The notes: generated by a model not told the origin, from the letters alone. DNA of 64,000 bases from Kineosporia rhizophila (GCF_021277265.1 NZ_JAJSOH010000018.1:62001-126000); one strand, 5' to 3'. Counted from the stretch's first letter, positions 42,975-52,384 are shown. A program made the numbers and translations.

Positions 42975-45900
42975 TTGACAGCGGTCCAGCACGAGCCGGC
43001 GCAGCTCGGCTCCGGTCGCCCGGCTGCTCCCGCCCCTGGGGAGCCGGCCTTCCCGGAGCCTCGTCACCAGGCAGGCCCTTCCAGTGGCGGCCGACGGGCC
43101 GGCGGCAGCACGGTCGGCCGGCGCGTGGCGCGCATCCTGGCCCTGCCCGCCGCCGTGATTCTCCTTCTGCTGGGCCTGCTCTCGGCGCAGCAGATCGGCA
43201 GCTACCGGGACGCGGCCGCCACCTCCGACGCGGTCCGCCTCTCGCTCGAGGTGCAGAAGCTGGTCAGCGCACTGCAGACCGAGCGCGGCGTGACCGCGGC
43301 GGTGCAGGGCGGCAACGGCAGCTTCACCCCCGAGCTGGCCCCGGCCCGCACCCAGGTCGACGCCCAGCGCGGCGTGGTGCAGAACCTGCTCGACGACGGC
43401 GACGCCGAGCAGGCCCGGGTCGACGCGGCGCTCAGCCAGCTCGACGGCCTCTCCGCCATCCGGGCCACCACCGACGCCGGTGAGAGCGTCAAGAGTGCCG
43501 AGCGTGCAGCCACTTTCGAGTACTACAGCGCCCGGATCGGGGCCCTCGCCGACGTCGACCTCGGACTGGCCAACAGCGGCGACACCGAGCTGCGCCGGGG
43601 GCTGACCGCCTTCCGCTCGCTGCAGCAGGCGATCGAGGGAATGTCGGCCGAACGGGCCTTCCTCAACGGCGTGTACTCGGCCGGCGGTTTCAGCGGCGAC
43701 GAGTTCGTCCGGCTGGCCGACCTGCGGGCCGGGTACCAGTACTCGCTCGACGAGTTCGCCGAGCACGCCACCGCCGAGCAGAGCCGTTCGCTGGCCTTCA
43801 TCTTCTCCACCGGCGCGGCCCAGGTGGTGCAGGCCTTCGAGCAGACCGCGCTGGAGGCCGGAGACGGCCGGCACCTGAACGTGAACCCGCAGTCGTGGTG
43901 GTCCGGCATGGGCACCCTGCTGGCCGACGCCGACCAGCTCGAGCAGCACGTCGGCTCGCAGATCCAGCTGCGGGCGCACGACCTGCAGCAGGAGGCCGCC
44001 CAGCGGATCGTGCTGCTGCTGGCCGGCGTGGTGGTCTGCCTGGCCGGCTCGGTCTACCTGTCGGCGCTGGCCTCGCTGTCGATCACCCGGCCGCTGGCCG
44101 CGCTCGCCGCCGAGGCCGACGACCTGGCCGCCGAGCGTCTGCCGGAAGCGGTCCGGCGGGCCCAGACCGCCGACCCGGACGCACCCCCGCAGCGGCCCGC
44201 GCCGGTGGCCGTGCCACCCCGCGCCACCGACGAGATCCGTTCCGTGGCAACCGCTCTTGACCGGCTTCAGGGCGCCGCCTACGACCTGGCCACCGAGCAG
44301 GCGGTGCAGCGGCGCGACACCATCGAGTCGCTGGCCAACCTGGGGCGCCGCAACCAGAACCTGATCCGCCGCCAGCTCGGCTTCATCACCTCCCTGGAGC
44401 GCGAGGAGGTCGACCCGAACGCGCTGGCCAACCTGTTCGAGCTGGACCACCTGGCCACCCGCATGCGGCGCAACGCGGCCAGCCTGCTGGTGCTGGTCGA
44501 CGCCTCCCGCCCGCGCACCTGGTCGCAGGCGGTCCCGGTGGCCGACGTGATCCGGGCCGCGGTGTCCGAGGTGGAGGAGTACCGCCGGGTGGCGCTGCGC
44601 CGGGTGGACGAGGCGAACGTGATGGGCGGGGCGGTCGGCTCGGTCGCGCACCTGCTCTCCGAGCTGATCGAGAACGGCCTGACCTTCTCCCCGCCGGACA
44701 GCGAGGTCGAGGTGCAGGGCCGGCGGATCGCCGACGGCTACCTGATCGCGATCACCGACCAGGGCGTCGGGATGAACCCGGAAGAACTGCGGATCGCCAA
44801 CAGCCGGCTGCGCGGTGAGGGTGACTTCATCGCCGCCCCGACCCGGTTCCTCGGTCACTTCGTGGTGGGCAAGCTGGCCCGGGACAGCGGGGTGCAGGTC
44901 GAGCTGCTGCCCTCGCCGGTCACCGGGGTGACGGCCCGGATCACCCTGCCCGCCTCACTGCTGGCCGCCTCGCTCTCCGTGCAGGTGCAGTCGCTGGAAG
45001 CCCTGCAGGAGGGCCCCTCGGCCGGTGGCGAGCAGGCCCAGCTGCTGGCGCTGCCCCGGCTGAACGGCCTGGACCGCCGGGACCGGCTCGACCGGTTGGA
45101 CCGCCTTGACCGGCTGGAGGAGCTGGAAGGGCTGGAGCAGGTGCCCGACGACGCGCGGGAACTGCTCGACACGAACGCCGGCTTCGCAGCCCCCGCACCG
45201 GGCAGTCACGAGGTGCTCGAGCCGGACCACCAGGGCATGGCCGGGCCGATCCGCCGCGATCCGGGGAACTCGTTCCCGGGCGGCACCTACTCGGGCACCC
45301 CGCGCCCGGGCCACCGCGCCCCCGAACCGGGCACCCTTCCGGGCGGGATCGGGATCGGCCCGCTGGACGACCTGGGCGAGATCCACGACGCACAGGTGCG
45401 CGAGGTCACCTCGGACGTGTCGCACCCCTCCGGGGTCGACCTGCCGGTGATCGAGCCCGAGATCGACCAGCCCCCGGCAGCCTCCACCAATCCCCCGGCC
45501 AACCTGCCCCACCCGGCCCACCCGGCTCATCGGGTCGAGACCGACCCGAACGGCCTGGCCCTGGGCCGTACCGCCGGTCTCGCCGGGCCCGAGCAGCTGG
45601 CCGGGACCCCGCGCTGGGCCAAGCCCGGAGACCTGTTCGCCCGGCAGTTCGGCTCCCGCGGTCCGGACGAGAAGCCGGAGAAGCTCGACAAGGCGGCCAA
45701 GGACGAGGCCCGCCGCCGGCGCGACGCTCCCGACAAGTTCACCGACCTGCGCACCCCCGCGGCCGGGATCGCCCGCCCTCCGGGCTCGCTGACCCGTCGC
45801 GACGCCCGGGGCAGTGTTTCCGGCGGTGCTCCCAGCAGTACTCCGGGCACGGGCGGCCTCACCATCGAGGCTGAGCGCACCCAGAACGGGCTGCGCAAGC

Positions 45901-46154
45901 GGGTGCCCCGTAACCAGCGCCAGGGCTCGCGCCGGGTCATCGATCTGGACGCCCGTACCGACTCCTCGGCTTCCGAGGCCAGGTCGCCACAGGTGATGGC
46001 CGACTCCCCCGCCGACGTCAGTGCCCGCCTGACCGCCCTCCGCGCCGGGATGCGCCGTGGGCAGTCCGGCGGTGACCGAGCAGAGCACCGGGTCACGAGT
46101 GCAGAGGAGTCAGCTGGGATGAGCTGGGACGAGCGAGGAATGAGCGAACAATGA
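42975..46154 (+). CDS. cvnA: Conservon sensor kinase-like protein with nitrate/nitrite-sensing (NIT) domain
   Basis: 1059 residues. TTG start at 42975 is chosen because GGAGGA precedes it by 4 bp and the longer frame lacks family character. It has transmembrane helices at about 53-73 and 343-365 flanking an extracytoplasmic all-helical NIT domain, and a HAMP-like linker. An ATPase domain (about 555-665: H-L-L-S-E-L-I-E-N-G-L-T-F-S-P, D-Q-G-V-G-M) follows. The residue usually used for phosphorylation is not clear. A Leu/Asp/Arg repeat and a 300-residue disordered tail end the protein. Conservons act like bacterial G-protein-coupled systems, with CvnA as the membrane receptor. Confidence 0.92.
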   Translation: MTAVQHEPAQLGSGRPAAPAPGEPAFPEPRHQAGPSSGGRRAGGSTVGRRVARILALPAAVILLLLGLLSAQQIGSYRDAAATSDAVRLSLEVQKLVSALQTERGVTAAVQGGNGSFTPELAPARTQVDAQRGVVQNLLDDGDAEQARVDAALSQLDGLSAIRATTDAGESVKSAERAATFEYYSARIGALADVDLGLANSGDTELRRGLTAFRSLQQAIEGMSAERAFLNGVYSAGGFSGDEFVRLADLRAGYQYSLDEFAEHATAEQSRSLAFIFSTGAAQVVQAFEQTALEAGDGRHLNVNPQSWWSGMGTLLADADQLEQHVGSQIQLRAHDLQQEAAQRIVLLLAGVVVCLAGSVYLSALASLSITRPLAALAAEADDLAAERLPEAVRRAQTADPDAPPQRPAPVAVPPRATDEIRSVATALDRLQGAAYDLATEQAVQRRDTIESLANLGRRNQNLIRRQLGFITSLEREEVDPNALANLFELDHLATRMRRNAASLLVLVDASRPRTWSQAVPVADVIRAAVSEVEEYRRVALRRVDEANVMGGAVGSVAHLLSELIENGLTFSPPDSEVEVQGRRIADGYLIAITDQGVGMNPEELRIANSRLRGEGDFIAAPTRFLGHFVVGKLARDSGVQVELLPSPVTGVTARITLPASLLAASLSVQVQSLEALQEGPSAGGEQAQLLALPRLNGLDRRDRLDRLDRLDRLEELEGLEQVPDDARELLDTNAGFAAPAPGSHEVLEPDHQGMAGPIRRDPGNSFPGGTYSGTPRPGHRAPEPGTLPGGIGIGPLDDLGEIHDAQVREVTSDVSHPSGVDLPVIEPEIDQPPAASTNPPANLPHPAHPAHRVETDPNGLALGRTAGLAGPEQLAGTPRWAKPGDLFARQFGSRGPDEKPEKLDKAAKDEARRRRDAPDKFTDLRTPAAGIARPPGSLTRRDARGSVSGGAPSSTPGTGGLTIEAERTQNGLRKRVPRNQRQGSRRVIDLDARTDSSASEARSPQVMADSPADVSARLTALRAGMRRGQSGGDRAEHRVTSAEESAGMSWDERGMSEQ
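45065..45140 (+). repeat. Leu-Asp-Arg coding repeat in cvnA
   Basis: Short tandem units of the type CTG-GAC-CGG encode L-D-R repeats followed by L-E-E-L-E-G-L-E. This probably forms a short charged helix or coiled coil between the ATPase domain and disordered tail of CvnA. Confidence 0.55.
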
Positions 46155-46576
46155 GCGTCCACACCCATACCGACCGGCACCAGTTCGGCTGGCTGCTGGG
46201 CAATTTCGTGCACCAGACCGACGGGGTGCGGGAGGCGGTGGCCGTGTCCTCGGACGGGCTGCTGATCGCCAGCTCCGACGGCCTGAGCCGGACCGAGGCC
46301 GACCACCTGGCCGCGATCGTCTCCAGCCTGTCCAGCCTCGGCCGCTCGGCCGCCCGGAGGTACGACTTCGACGGGCTCAAGCTGGTGATGATCGAGATGA
46401 ACCGCGGATTCCTGCTGGTCTCGGCGATCGCCGGTGGTAGCTGCCTCGGGGTGGTCGCCGAGGGCGACTGCGACCTGGGCCTGATCGGCTACGAGATCGC
46501 CTCGCTGGCGGAGCGTTTCGGTCCGCTGCTGACGCCCGCGCTGATCTCCGAGTCCCGGCAGCATCTGCCGCAATGA
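46151..46576 (+). CDS. cvnB: Conservon roadblock/LC7 protein
   Basis: 141 residues, one roadblock/LC7 domain. F-G-W-L-L-G-N-F-V opens the first helix, V-R-E-A-V-A-V-S-S-D-G-L-L-I-A is the first strand pair, and G-S-C-L-G-V-V-A follows. ATG overlaps the cvnA stop (ATGA). Homologous to MglB-type regulators of small GTPases; it probably regulates or recruits CvnD. Codons and spacing are uniform with the rest of the unit. Confidence 0.93.
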   Translation: MSVHTHTDRHQFGWLLGNFVHQTDGVREAVAVSSDGLLIASSDGLSRTEADHLAAIVSSLSSLGRSAARRYDFDGLKLVMIEMNRGFLLVSAIAGGSCLGVVAEGDCDLGLIGYEIASLAERFGPLLTPALISESRQHLPQ

Positions 46577-46968
46577 CCGGGCCACGGGGGCAGACCGGCC
46601 GGCGGGCCGCCGGTCCGGGCGGCGCCGACGAGGAGTTCGACCCGGCCGACGACATGGTGATCCGCCCCTTCCTGCTCACCGGCGGGCGGACCCGCCCGGT
46701 CCAGGAGGGCCTGCGGGTGGAGACCCTGATCCACGCCCGGCCCCGCAGCGCCACCGCGGTGCTGCGGTTCGAGCACCAGCAGATCGTCCAGCTCTGCCGC
46801 GAGCCCACCTCGCTGGCCGAGATCTCGGCCGCGCTGCGGGTGCCCTTCGGGGTGGCCCGGGTGCTGGTGTCCGACCTGGTGGCCGACGGATCGGTGGTCG
46901 TCACCGAACGCGAAGAGCTGTCGATACAGCTGATCGAGAGGATCCGCGATCGTGTCCGCGCTCTATGA
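46573..46968 (+). CDS. cvnC: Conservon DUF742 protein
   Basis: 131 residues. The DUF742 signature is present: V-I-R-P-F-L-L-T-G-G-R-T-R-P, L-I-H-A and a C-terminal winged-helix-like segment with L-A-E-I-S-A-A-L-R-V-P-F-G-V-A-R-V-L-V-S-D-L. ATG overlaps cvnB by 4 bp. DUF742 proteins are the third standard component of conservons; the biochemical role is unresolved. The C-terminal half resembles a helix-turn-helix but DNA binding is not established. Confidence 0.93.
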   Translation: MTGPRGQTGRRAAGPGGADEEFDPADDMVIRPFLLTGGRTRPVQEGLRVETLIHARPRSATAVLRFEHQQIVQLCREPTSLAEISAALRVPFGVARVLVSDLVADGSVVVTEREELSIQLIERIRDRVRAL

Positions 46969-47551
46969 CCGGCCCGCCCGCACGGTGGCCCCGGTATCCG
47001 TGAAGATCGTGATCAGTGGCGGTTTCGGCGTCGGCAAGACCACCTTCGTCGGCTCGATCTCGGAGATCGAGCCGCTGCTGACCGAGGCCGACATGACCGA
47101 CGAGTCGGTCGGCGTGGACAACCGGGACCCGGTGCCGGGGAAGGTCACCACCACGGTGGCCCTCGACTTCGGCCGGATCAGCCTGGACGAGACGCTGCGG
47201 CTGTACCTGTTCGGCACGCCGGGCCAGGACCGGTACGCCTTCCTCTGGGACGACCTGGTGGAGGGAGCGCTCGGCGCGGTGGTGCTGCTGGACACCCAGC
47301 GGATCGAGGACTGCTTCCCGGCGATCGACTACTTCGAGGAGCACCGCGTGCCGTTCCTGGTGGCGGTCAACCACTTCCAGGGCACCCGCCACTTCGAGCT
47401 GCGTGAGGTACGCGAGGCCCTCGGGGTGGACGACCTGGTCCCCCTGGTGCCGTGCGACGCGCGTCGGCGCGAGTCGGTCAAGGGTGTGCTGGTCGCGCTG
47501 ACGGAAGAGGTGCTGGCCCGGCGGCTGGCCGAGCAGGCCGCCGTCTACTGA
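46952..47551 (+). CDS. cvnD: Conservon small GTPase-like protein
   Basis: 199 residues. Walker A/P-loop G-G-F-G-V-G-K-T-T (about 23-31), T-T-T-V-A-L-D-F-G switch-like segment, F-G-T-P-G-Q-D-R (G3, about 84-91) and V-N-H-F in place of the usual N-K-x-D guanine motif (G4), as in MglA-like proteins. GTG start lies inside the last codons of cvnC (17-bp overlap). Likely the GTP-dependent switch of the module. Confidence 0.93.
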   Translation: MSALYDRPARTVAPVSVKIVISGGFGVGKTTFVGSISEIEPLLTEADMTDESVGVDNRDPVPGKVTTTVALDFGRISLDETLRLYLFGTPGQDRYAFLWDDLVEGALGAVVLLDTQRIEDCFPAIDYFEEHRVPFLVAVNHFQGTRHFELREVREALGVDDLVPLVPCDARRRESVKGVLVALTEEVLARRLAEQAAVY

Positions 47552-47650
47552 CGTCTACTGACTTGCTCTGTTCCTCACCGGACGACCGCAGCGTCGGCGC
47601 TCGCAAACGTCCTTAGTTCTCGTCTGCTCCAACCATGCAAGGAGACAGTT

Positions 47651-48607
47651 GTGACTCGACGGGCCGTCCTGGCCGCCGGAGCGGCGTTGCTGGCCATCAG
47701 TGCCTGCGGCTCCCCCGCGCCCGATCTGGTGGCCGCGCCCGGGGTACGGCCGACGGACTGCGGAACGGTGACGCTGGCCGAGAACCCATGGGTGGGTTAC
47801 GCGGCCAACCTCGCCGTGATCAGCTACCTGGCCCGCAACGAGCTGGGCTGCCAGGTGGAGGTCCGGGCCGAGGCGGAGGCCGAGTCGTGGCAGCACCTGG
47901 CCGACGGCACGGTCGACGCGATCCTGGAGAACTGGGGGCACGACGACCTCAAGAAGAAGTACATCGACAACGAGAAGGTCGCCGTCGAGGCCGGGCTGAC
48001 CGGCAACCGGGGCGCGATCGGCTGGTACGTGCCGCCGTGGCTGGCCGAGGAGCACCCGGACATCACCAACTGGCGCAACCTGAACAAGTACACCGACCTG
48101 TTCCGCACCGACGAGAGCGGCAGCCAGGGCCAGTTCCTGGCCGGTGACCCCTCGTACGTGACCAACGACAAGGCGCTGATCAAGAACCTCGGGCTGGACT
48201 TCAAGGTGGTCTACCTCGGCGACGAGGACAAGCTGATCGAGGCCTTCCGGGCGGCCGAGCGCGACCGCGAGCCGATGATCGGCTACTTCTACTCGCCGCA
48301 GTGGCTGCTGTCGGAGATCGAGCTGGTCAACATCAAGCTGCCGGCCTACACGCCGGGCTGCGACGCCGACCCGGACGCGGTGCGCTGCGACTACCAGCCG
48401 TACGACCTGGACAAGATCCAGAACCGGGAGTTCGCCTACTCCGGGAGCCCGGCCGCCACCCTGATCCAGCGGTTCCGCTGGTCCGACGCCGACCAGAACC
48501 AGGTGGCGCGGGACCTGAACGCCGGGGTGGAACCCGACGAGGCGGCGAAGCGCTGGCTCGACGCGAACGAGAAGACCTGGAGGGCATGGGTGCCCACCGG
48601 GAGCTGA
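47651..48607 (+). CDS. Glycine betaine/proline-binding lipoprotein (OpuAC-like), orphan
   Basis: 318 residues, GTG with AAGGAGA upstream. A lipoprotein signal ends in A-I-S-A-C-G with the lipid-modified Cys19. The mature domain has W-V-G-Y-A-A-N, W-Q-H-L-A-D-G-T-V-D-A-I-L-E-N-W and a Trp/Tyr-rich ligand region (G-W-Y-V-P-P-W, Y-F-Y-S-P-Q-W) that forms the aromatic cage of quaternary amine binders. No permease or ATPase gene is adjacent, so it must use a distant transporter, or it could act as a sensor for the neighbouring conservon (speculative). Confidence 0.88.
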   Translation: MTRRAVLAAGAALLAISACGSPAPDLVAAPGVRPTDCGTVTLAENPWVGYAANLAVISYLARNELGCQVEVRAEAEAESWQHLADGTVDAILENWGHDDLKKKYIDNEKVAVEAGLTGNRGAIGWYVPPWLAEEHPDITNWRNLNKYTDLFRTDESGSQGQFLAGDPSYVTNDKALIKNLGLDFKVVYLGDEDKLIEAFRAAERDREPMIGYFYSPQWLLSEIELVNIKLPAYTPGCDADPDAVRCDYQPYDLDKIQNREFAYSGSPAATLIQRFRWSDADQNQVARDLNAGVEPDEAAKRWLDANEKTWRAWVPTGS

Positions 48608-48863
48608 CCGGACGGGCTGCCCGTCGGTACTCCCCGAGATGTCCCGCGAGCCCGTGACTTTGCGCAGACTTACCCTCTGACCTGCGACGACACGCCTTCG
48701 CCGGGTGGTGGGGCTTCTCACACCGCGAGCACCGGATGTCGCGATCGGCTGACCGGCACGTCCGGGAATGAGTAGGGTGACTTAGCGCTCGCATGATGCC
48801 GGGCCCACAGATCACGGAAGCCCGTCCCATGGCCGAGCGAAGGCAGAGAGGTCTAGCCGCGAC

Positions 48864-51800
48864 ATGCCACGTCCGAGCGTTTCGGATCAGGATCAGCATC
48901 CCCGCAGTCGAAGAGAGATGCGGGAGCTGGAGCGCCAGAAGGCAACCGCCCCGGAGCCCCCGGCACCACCGAACCCCCCGGTGCCAGAGGCAACTCCGGA
49001 CGAGCGAGGCCACGGCCGCCGCGCGGCAACCCCTCCCGCCACATCATCACCACGTTCCGCTGCCGACCCGGCACCCTCCGTATCATCGCAGACGCCGGAC
49101 CCTTTCGGACCCCGGGGTCTGGTTCCCGACGCCGGACAACCTGTTTCGGGCTATGCACCCTCGGTCATCTCTACCGTAACGGAAGACTCCCGTCCAGGTG
49201 GGTGGAACCCGGAGCGCAACCCGGAGCGGCCGCAGGAGTGGGTGCAGGACCGCCCCTCCTCACGCGTCGCGCCCAGTGGGCACCGCCGGTCCGAGCCCAG
49301 CCGGCCGGACTCCGCCGACGCGTGGGCCCCGCCGTCCTCGTTCCAGAGTCAGCCCGGGCAGTACGGGCGACCGTCCGATCCCAGGCCTGACCCCAGGTCC
49401 GACCCCAGGTCAGATTCCGGCCCCTTCGGACGTCCGCCCGTGACTCCGCCGCCTGGTGGCTACTACAGCCCTTCCGCGGTGACCCCGCCGTCGATCCCCA
49501 TTCCGATCGCGCCTTCGCACGGTCCCACGCCCCAGCTCCCCGGCCCCGAGGCGCCCGGTCGTCCCCTGCCAGGGCTCCCTGGCCGCCCGGGCACCCCGGC
49601 CAACGGTGGGCCCCGCATGCGCGACCACGGCACCCCCACCGGCTTCACGCCCCCCGGCCTGGACCGACAGGGCTTCGACCGGCCGGCGGCTGAGCGACCC
49701 GACGGCCGGTGGGACGGCCCCCTGCCCGGTTCGCGCCCCGCAGCGCCGCCTCTACCTGACGCCCCGCAGAACCGCTCGCAGGGTGGGCCCTACACGCCTA
49801 CCCCGCCGGGCTCCCTGCTGGGCGGTGGCTTCACGGAGTCCCGCTCCTCCGGTGGTGCGCCCCTCGACGACCCGTTCCCCGGTTCCCGCGACACCTCCCG
49901 TCGGGGACCTGACAGCGGCGACTCCGGCCCGTTCGCTCCTGGCCGGGACAGCTCCCGCCGGGGCAACGGAGACTCGGGCCCCTTCCCTGCTTCCCGCGAC
50001 ACCTCTCGCCGCGGGCCTGGCACCGGTGACTCGGGCCCCTTCCCGGCCTCGCGCGAAGAGACGCGCCGCGGCCCGGCCGGCAACGACCCGTTCCCGCCGT
50101 CCCGTCGCGGCCCGGGCTCAAGTGACTCGGGACCGTTCCCGGCGTCCCGTGAAGATTCGCGGCGTGGCCCCGGCGGCAACGACGACCCGTTCCTGTCGTC
50201 CCGCAGCGGCCCCCTGCCCAATGACCCCACCCGCCGCGGACCCGGCACGGGTGACTCCGGACCGTTCCCCTCCCGCGAATCTCGCGAAGACTCCCGGCGC
50301 AGGCCGGGCCTGGGCGACTCGGGGCCCTTCCCGTCCCGCGACGAGACGCGCCGGGCGCCCGGCAGCGGCGACTCGGGTCCGTTCCCGGCCTCCCGGCAGG
50401 ACGCGCGCCGCAACGAGACCCCCACTCGTCGTGAATCGGCGCCCGACGACCTGCCCAGCAGCTCCCGCAGCCGCCGTTCGGCCAAGAGCGACGACCGGGC
50501 CCCGGAAGGCGACGGCACCACGCCGCCCCCCGGCTTCGCACCCCGCGGAAGGTTCGGCCGCAACGTCGACCTGCCCCGTGGCGAACGCGGCGAGCGTGGC
50601 GAGCGTGCCGACGCCACCACACCGGCTCCCCCGCGTCCCGACTCGGGCCCGCAGGGACTGCTCGACCGTGAGCCACGCCGCCCCAGCGGCCTCGGTGAGC
50701 GCGGTGAGCGCGGCGAGCGGCCCGAACGCAGCGGTCCGCGGATCGGCGGCGGCACCCGCCCGGGCTCGGCCAGTCGCAACAACACTCCCCCCGGCAACCG
50801 AGGCATCGGTCCCCGCCCGCAGCAGGCGCCCCAGCAGGGCCTGCGCCCGGTCAAGAAGACCTGGCGCGACTGGCGTCCCAACCAGATCGTGCTGCGCCGT
50901 AACCAGGTGCTCACCCTGGGCCTGGTCACCGTGCTGGTGGCGCTGATCGCGGTGGCGGGCGTGTACCGGTCGATGACCGCACCCGACTCGGCCCCGGTGT
51001 CGGGCACCACGGCCGGCGGCCCCGAAGAGGAGGAGACCGCCGCCACCGCCTCGACCGTCCAGTCGCTGAAGGGCCGGATGGGTGCCTACACCGGCACCGA
51101 CGCCCAGGCCTACCGCGAGTTCGAGGACTGGTGGGGCATGGACCTGAAGTACGTGGTCGACTTCGGCGAGCGCGACACCTGGGACCAGATCTCCAACCCC
51201 TCACGGGTGCTCGACGAGTGGGACGACGGCAAGTACCGGCTCGTCATGGCCGTGCCGATGCTGCCCACCGAACTCCTCCCGGCCGGCGTGGAGGTCTGGG
51301 ACGAGGCCGCGATGCCGACCAAGAAGCAGGAGATGGCCAAGGGCGCCGAGGGCGCCTACGACTCCTACTTCACCCAGCTCGGCGAGAACCTGGTGGCGGC
51401 CAACCAGAGCGACGCCATCCTGCGGATCGGCTGGGAGATGAACATCGAGTCGTGGATGTGGGGCATCGACGACCCGAAGCCCTACCGCGAGTACTTCCAG
51501 CAGATCGTCAAGACCATGCGGGCCGTGCCCGGGGCGAAGTTCGAGTTCGACTTCAACGTCAACAACGGCTACAACCCCAACCCGGCCGACAAGTACTACC
51601 CCGGTGACAAGTTCGTCGACTACATCGGGATCGACGTCTACGACCTGCACCAGGGCAACTACCCCTACGGCAAGAAGTGCAACGCCGCCTGCAAGGAGGC
51701 CAAGCAGGAGCGGGCCTGGACCGAGAACATCTACGGCGGCACCACCGGCCTGGGCTTCTGGACGCAGTTCGCGGCCGACCACAAGAAGCCGGTCTCGATC

Positions 51801-52022
51801 CCGGAGTGGGGGCTGTGGGACCGCTACAAGGACCACACCGGCGGCCTCGACAACCCGAACTTCATCCGTTACATGCACGACTACCTGACCCGGAAGTCGA
51901 ACAACGTGGCCTACGCCAACTACTTCGAGTTCAACTCCGACCAGGGTGAGCACAGCCTGATCAAGTCGTTCCCGAACGGGGCCAAGGTGTTCAAGGAGCT
52001 GTTCGGGCCGGCCAAGAAGTAG
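48864..52022 (+). CDS. Membrane-anchored GH26-like glycosidase with long repetitive N-terminus
   Basis: 1052 residues. Residues 1-680 are Pro/Arg/Ser/Gly-rich and disordered, with tandem D-S-G-P-F-P-A-S-R units (about 335-520). One transmembrane helix (about 681-701) follows a basic stretch, so the long tail is probably cytoplasmic and the C-terminal enzyme extracytoplasmic. The enzyme (about 730-1050) resembles GH26 endo-mannanases/glucanases: Glu858 in R-I-G-W-E-M-N is the likely acid/base, and Glu981 in S-I-P-E-W-G-L the nucleophile. It may make or trim an envelope or exported beta-glycan. ATG with AGAGAGG about 11 bp upstream. A terminator follows. Confidence 0.85.
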   Translation: MPRPSVSDQDQHPRSRREMRELERQKATAPEPPAPPNPPVPEATPDERGHGRRAATPPATSSPRSAADPAPSVSSQTPDPFGPRGLVPDAGQPVSGYAPSVISTVTEDSRPGGWNPERNPERPQEWVQDRPSSRVAPSGHRRSEPSRPDSADAWAPPSSFQSQPGQYGRPSDPRPDPRSDPRSDSGPFGRPPVTPPPGGYYSPSAVTPPSIPIPIAPSHGPTPQLPGPEAPGRPLPGLPGRPGTPANGGPRMRDHGTPTGFTPPGLDRQGFDRPAAERPDGRWDGPLPGSRPAAPPLPDAPQNRSQGGPYTPTPPGSLLGGGFTESRSSGGAPLDDPFPGSRDTSRRGPDSGDSGPFAPGRDSSRRGNGDSGPFPASRDTSRRGPGTGDSGPFPASREETRRGPAGNDPFPPSRRGPGSSDSGPFPASREDSRRGPGGNDDPFLSSRSGPLPNDPTRRGPGTGDSGPFPSRESREDSRRRPGLGDSGPFPSRDETRRAPGSGDSGPFPASRQDARRNETPTRRESAPDDLPSSSRSRRSAKSDDRAPEGDGTTPPPGFAPRGRFGRNVDLPRGERGERGERADATTPAPPRPDSGPQGLLDREPRRPSGLGERGERGERPERSGPRIGGGTRPGSASRNNTPPGNRGIGPRPQQAPQQGLRPVKKTWRDWRPNQIVLRRNQVLTLGLVTVLVALIAVAGVYRSMTAPDSAPVSGTTAGGPEEEETAATASTVQSLKGRMGAYTGTDAQAYREFEDWWGMDLKYVVDFGERDTWDQISNPSRVLDEWDDGKYRLVMAVPMLPTELLPAGVEVWDEAAMPTKKQEMAKGAEGAYDSYFTQLGENLVAANQSDAILRIGWEMNIESWMWGIDDPKPYREYFQQIVKTMRAVPGAKFEFDFNVNNGYNPNPADKYYPGDKFVDYIGIDVYDLHQGNYPYGKKCNAACKEAKQERAWTENIYGGTTGLGFWTQFAADHKKPVSIPEWGLWDRYKDHTGGLDNPNFIRYMHDYLTRKSNNVAYANYFEFNSDQGEHSLIKSFPNGAKVFKELFGPAKK
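49865..50415 (+). repeat. Tandem repeat encoding D-S-G-P-F-P-A-S-R-x-x-x-R-R-G-P-G
   Basis: About nine imperfect units of 45-60 bp lie in the N-terminal tail of the GH26-like protein. Each contains GAC-TCG-GGC-CCG-TTC and a following TCC-CGC...CGC-CGC run. Unit length varies. Recombination between units would change tail length. Confidence 0.8.
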
Positions 52023-52059
52023 ATCTTCAGCGTCACTACTCCGTCACGTTTCGTCACCA

Positions 52060-52094
52060 CCGGCCGGGTCGTCGCACCCGGCCGGTCCGGTTTT
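52060..52094 (+). terminator. Rho-independent terminator after the GH26-like gene
   Basis: CCGGCCGGGT (52060-52069) and ACCCGGCCGG (52076-52085) form a perfect 10-bp stem with a 6-base loop, followed by TCCGGTTTT. It lies 38 bp after the stop codon. Confidence 0.75.
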
Positions 52095-52287
52095 GATCAC
52101 GACTTTACGTTTCCTAAGCATTACGCTGGGCAATCAGCAATCCATCAGGCGAGTTGCCCGAAGGGGCAGCAGCGGGCACGAGCCGTTACGGTGCACGCTT
52201 AAATCCGCATGAGCTTGGCCACACCCGGTCACTGTTGATCACAACCCGCCCTGAGCAGGGCAGATATCGGATGCGGGGCACTACCGA

Positions 52288-52303
52288 ACGTGTCCGGACA
52301 CGT
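52288..52303. promoter_or_regulatory. 16-bp perfect palindrome with TGTCCGGACA core
   Basis: ACGTGTCCGGACACGT is a perfect palindrome. Its 10-bp core is identical to sites upstream of ppdK (24496) and mdh (54674). It lies 54 bp upstream of the -35 box of the NlpC/P60 gene, a position suited to an activator or upstream operator. Confidence 0.55.
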
Positions 52304-52356
52304 AGCACACAAGGTGCGTAGCGATATTACCCGGATCACACTTTGGTGATCACATT

Positions 52357-52384
52357 TTGATTACTCCCCGATTGGCCGTAGTGT
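52357..52384 (+). promoter_or_regulatory. Promoter of the riboswitch-NlpC/P60 transcript
   Basis: TTGATT (52357-52362) and TAGTGT (52379-52384) are separated by 16 bp and match the actinobacterial housekeeping sigma consensus. Transcription would begin near 52391, giving a leader of about 225 nt that contains the riboswitch. Confidence 0.7.

Noticed and set aside
48611-48625. Terminator after the OpuAC-like gene (GACGGG/CCCGTC)
   Set aside because: Six-base arms, three-base loop and no T-tract; too weak to call.
49865-50415. CRISPR-like array
   Set aside because: The repeated units are in frame inside a coding region, vary in sequence and length, and have no unique spacers.
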